A stretch of 16,265 nt of DNA from Archangium sp. (GTDB lineage Bacteria; Myxococcota; Myxococcia; Myxococcales; Myxococcaceae). How positions within the stretch are numbered: the first letter of the stretch is position 1; each line of letters begins with the position of its first letter. Shown piece by piece: positions 13,853 through 16,265 of this stretch. The position numbers and the translations under genes were made by a program. A model generated the notes under the pieces. It was given only the letters and a program-made list of their open reading frames with translations, ran no database searches and was not told the DNA's origin. The DNA lies in NCBI GenBank assembly GCA_016793585.1, contig JAEUJR010000090.1, positions 1-16,265 of the forward strand, written 5' to 3'.

Positions 13853-15250
13853 ATGGCTCGAAACACCACGTACGACGAACTCGTTCTCGGCGCGAAGGCA
13901 TCGATTCGCCGCGAAGTCACCGCGAACGACCTCTGGGTCTTCGCCCACGCGAGCGGCAACGTGAACCCGCTCGTGCTGCCCACGTTCGACCCGAACGGAG
14001 ACGGCAAGAGCGACGCGGTCGCGCCGCCGCTGTGGGCCGGAGCGCAGGTCTCGGCGGTGCTGGGCAACCTGCTCCCGGGGCCGGGCACCCGCTACGTGGC
14101 GCAGACCTTCCGCTTCCCCGAGCGCGCGCGCATCGGAGACACGGTGACCGCCACGGTGACGGTGAAGCAGAAGCACGGCGACGCCCGCGTCACCTTCGAG
14201 ACCGAAGTGAAGACGGCTGACGGCCGCGTCATCGCCGAAGGAGAAGCCGAGGTGCTCGCGCCGACCGAGCGCATCGAGGTGCCCGACGACGAGCTGCCCT
14301 CGCTCACCGTCGTGCGCCACCAGCACATCGAGCGCCTGATGAAGGCCTGCGAGCCGCTCGAGCCGCTGGCCACCGCCGTGGTGTGCCCCGAAGACGACGC
14401 CTCGCTCGCGGGCGCGCTGCTCGGCTTCAAACACGAGCTCATTCGCCCCGTGCTCATCGGCAACGTCGAGAAGATTCGCGCCGTCGCGAAGGGCCTGAAC
14501 GCGTCCCTCGGGGGCCTCGAGCTCATCGAAGCGAGCGGCGCCATCGCCGCGGCCGAGAAGGCCGTCGCGCTCGCCAACCAGGGCAGCGTGCAGGCGCTCA
14601 TGAAGGGCAAGCTGCACACCGACGAGCTGCTCAAGCCGGTGGTGAAGCAGGAGGGCGGCCTGCGGGGCGTGCGCCGCATCAGCCACGTCTTCGTGATGGA
14701 CGTGCCGGGTCTGCCCGAGCTGCTGCTCGTCACCGACGCCGCCATCAACATCGCGCCCACCCTCGAAGAGAAGGTCGACATCGTGCAGAACGCCATCTTC
14801 CTCGCGCAGGCCCTGGGCTACGCGCAGCCGAAGGTGGGCGTGCTCTCGGCCGTCGAGGTGGTGAACCCCGCCATGCCGTCGACCCTCGACGCCGCGATTC
14901 TCTCGAAGATGGCCGAGCGCGGGCAGATCACCGGTGGCATCGTCGACGGCCCGCTCGCGATGGACAACGCCCTGTCGCTGAAGGCCGCGCGCACCAAGGG
15001 CATCACCTCGCTCGTGGCCGGCCGCGCGAACGTGCTCATGGTGCCGAACATCGAGGCGGGCAACATGCTGGCCAAAGAGCTCGCCTTCGTCGCGCACGCC
15101 GAAGGCCCCGGGCTCGTCGTGGGTGCGAAGGTGCCCATCATGCTGACGAGCCGCGCCGACGACGACTCCACGCGGCTGGCGAGCTGCGCGGTGGCCGTGC
15201 TCGAAGCGCACTTCCGCAAGACCGGGAAGTCGGCCGTTCCCTCGACCTGA
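13853..15250 (+). CDS. MaoC-like/phosphotransacetylase fusion protein
   Basis: This 465-residue protein matches the proteins annotated as bifunctional enoyl-CoA hydratase/phosphate acetyltransferase. Residues about 8-140 form a MaoC-type hot-dog domain (LPGPGTRYVAQTFRF at 74-88, GDTVTATVTV at 95-104). Residues about 150-460 form a phosphate acetyl/butyryltransferase domain, with the TDAAINIAP segment (294-302) and TSRADD (432-437) near the C-terminus. It would convert acyl-CoA and phosphate to acyl phosphate, the substrate of the kinase encoded ten bases downstream. The usual MaoC catalytic motif GDxNPxH reads G35-N36-V-N-P-L-V41 here, so both catalytic residues are replaced and hydratase activity is doubtful. 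An EF-hand-like DPNGDGKSD loop (46-54) follows. The acyl chain (acetyl, propionyl or butyryl) cannot be told from sequence. Confidence 0.9.
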   Translation: MARNTTYDELVLGAKASIRREVTANDLWVFAHASGNVNPLVLPTFDPNGDGKSDAVAPPLWAGAQVSAVLGNLLPGPGTRYVAQTFRFPERARIGDTVTATVTVKQKHGDARVTFETEVKTADGRVIAEGEAEVLAPTERIEVPDDELPSLTVVRHQHIERLMKACEPLEPLATAVVCPEDDASLAGALLGFKHELIRPVLIGNVEKIRAVAKGLNASLGGLELIEASGAIAAAEKAVALANQGSVQALMKGKLHTDELLKPVVKQEGGLRGVRRISHVFVMDVPGLPELLLVTDAAINIAPTLEEKVDIVQNAIFLAQALGYAQPKVGVLSAVEVVNPAMPSTLDAAILSKMAERGQITGGIVDGPLAMDNALSLKAARTKGITSLVAGRANVLMVPNIEAGNMLAKELAFVAHAEGPGLVVGAKVPIMLTSRADDDSTRLASCAVAVLEAHFRKTGKSAVPST

Positions 15251-15255
15251 AGGAG
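15251..15255 (+). promoter_or_regulatory. Ribosome-binding site AGGAG for acetate kinase
   Basis: AGGAG begins directly after the stop of the phosphotransacetylase gene and sits four bases before the ATG at 15260. It fixes the start of the kinase gene and shows the two genes form one operon. Confidence 0.6.
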
Positions 15256-15259
15256 CCCC

Positions 15260-16265
15260 ATGCGCCCTGCGATTCTCACGCTCAACGCCGGCAGCTCGAC
15301 GGTGAAGTACGCGCTCTTCGCCGATGACGGCGTCACCGAGCTCTCACGCGGCACGCTGGAAGAGACCGGCGAGGCGGCGATGGCGAAGGCGCTCGAGGTG
15401 ACGCGCTCGGCCGAGGTCGAGGTCGTCGGCGTCGGCCACCGCGTCGTGCACGGCGGCACCACGTACTCCGCGCCCGCGCGCATCGACGACGCGGTGCTCG
15501 CGACGTTGGAGTCGCTCGTGCCGCTGGCTCCACTCCACCAGCCGCACAACGTTCTGGGCATCAAGGCCGCGCGCGCCGCGTTCCCCGGCGTGCAGCAGGT
15601 GGCGTGCTTCGACACCGCCTTCCACCGCACCCGCAGCTTCGTCGAAGAGACGTACGCCCTGCCCCGCCGCTTCTTCGACGAGGGCATTCGACGCTTCGGC
15701 TTTCACGGCCTCTCGTACCAGTTCATCGCGAAGCAGTTGGCGGTGGTGGCGCCCGACGTCGCGAAGGGCAAGGTCGTCGTCGCCCACCTCGGCAGCGGCG
15801 CCTCGATGTGCGCGTTGAGCGGTGGGCGGAGCGTGGCCAGCACCATGGGCTTCTCGACCATCGACGGGCTGCCCATGGGCACGCGCGCGGGCGCCATCGA
15901 CCCGGGCGTGCTCCTGCATCTGCTCGACCAGAAGCGCATGTCGCTCAAAGAGGTCGAGACGCTGCTGTACAAGGAGTCGGGCCTCAAAGGCCTCTCGGGC
16001 CTCTCGAACGACATGCGCACGCTGCTGGCCGACGAGTCGAGCGCCGCGAAGGAAGCCGTCGAGTACTTCGTGCACCGCTGCGCGCGCGAGGTGGCCTCAC
16101 TGGCGACCGCGGCAGGCGGCCTCGACGCGCTGGTCTTCACGGCCGGCATCGGAGAGCGCTCGTCGGTGATTCGTGGGCGCATCGTGCGCAAGCTCGCGTG
16201 GCTCGGGCTCGCCATCGACGACGCGGCGAACGGGCGGAACTCGACCCTCATCTCGACGCGGGTCT
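15260..16265 (+). CDS. ackA: Acetate kinase, 3' end outside window
   Basis: Acetate kinase converts acetyl phosphate and ADP to acetate and ATP, or the reverse, in the cytoplasm. 335 residues are visible of about 390 expected; the end, with the NEE-type magnesium-binding motif, is cut off. Visible active-site features are NAGSSTVKY (N9), H60-R61 (GHRVVHGG), D118 (FDTAFH), H149 (RFGFHG), the HLGSGAS loop (177-182), MGTR with R209, and TAGIGE (294-299). In the family's usual GTRxGDxDP motif the first Asp is Ala (RAGAIDPG), which I take to be a tolerated change. The gene starts ten bases after the fused phosphotransacetylase, so the pair forms a Pta-Ack pathway for substrate-level ATP formation. 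Other short-chain acyl phosphates are possible substrates. Confidence 0.93.
   Translation, partial: MRPAILTLNAGSSTVKYALFADDGVTELSRGTLEETGEAAMAKALEVTRSAEVEVVGVGHRVVHGGTTYSAPARIDDAVLATLESLVPLAPLHQPHNVLGIKAARAAFPGVQQVACFDTAFHRTRSFVEETYALPRRFFDEGIRRFGFHGLSYQFIAKQLAVVAPDVAKGKVVVAHLGSGASMCALSGGRSVASTMGFSTIDGLPMGTRAGAIDPGVLLHLLDQKRMSLKEVETLLYKESGLKGLSGLSNDMRTLLADESSAAKEAVEYFVHRCAREVASLATAAGGLDALVFTAGIGERSSVIRGRIVRKLAWLGLAIDDAANGRNSTLISTRV

Noticed and set aside
13814..15211. 465-residue minus-strand open frame
   Set aside because: It is antisense to the MaoC-phosphotransacetylase fusion, which has clear family motifs.

Overview
The window is very GC-rich, with strong G/C preference at third codon positions. 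It also has several LSAC-type lipoprotein signals, a PEGA-domain protein with a CsgG/TolB-N-like front half, and many 4-8 base overlaps between neighbouring genes. Together these suggest a member of the Myxococcota (myxobacterial relatives). This is an inference from style and content; no rRNA or other marker gene is present.

Layout from left to right. (1) 1-560: the 3' end of a membrane-anchored TPR-like protein that may be frameshifted near its end. (2) 595-1965, minus strand: hutF, formimidoylglutamate deiminase of histidine breakdown. (3) 2044-6728, plus strand: a tight run of five genes, comprising an unrecognised lipoprotein, a metallo-beta-lactamase-fold lipoprotein, and a complete Znu/Tro-type metal ABC importer (binding protein, ATPase, permease). 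The last four overlap at their stop/start codons. (4) 6732-12384, minus strand: a hydrogenase operon in the order hoxF-hoxU-hoxY-hoxH-hoxW plus one unknown gene, ending three bases from the metal operon, which converges on it. (5) 12477-13613, plus strand: the PEGA-domain envelope protein, divergent from hoxF. (6) 13614-13852: a gap holding two near-identical 74-base direct repeats. (7) 13853 to the right edge: a MaoC-like/phosphotransacetylase fusion followed by acetate kinase, cut by the window end.

How the parts work together. HoxFUYH is the soluble bidirectional NAD-linked [NiFe] hydrogenase (group 3d type). HoxW is the protease that trims the large subunit after nickel insertion. No hyp maturation genes are in view, so they must lie elsewhere. 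The phosphotransacetylase-acetate kinase pair interconverts acyl-CoA, acyl phosphate and the free acid with ATP formation. Together with a reversible NAD-hydrogenase, this would suit redox balancing or overflow metabolism under low oxygen.

No CRISPR array, transposon, phage gene or resistance island is visible. I found no clearly new multi-gene system. The best leads are a MaoC domain whose catalytic Asp/His positions are replaced in the acetyltransferase fusion, an unknown protein in the operon slot where Ralstonia-type clusters carry hoxI, the MBL-plus-metal-importer operon, and the intergenic direct repeat.
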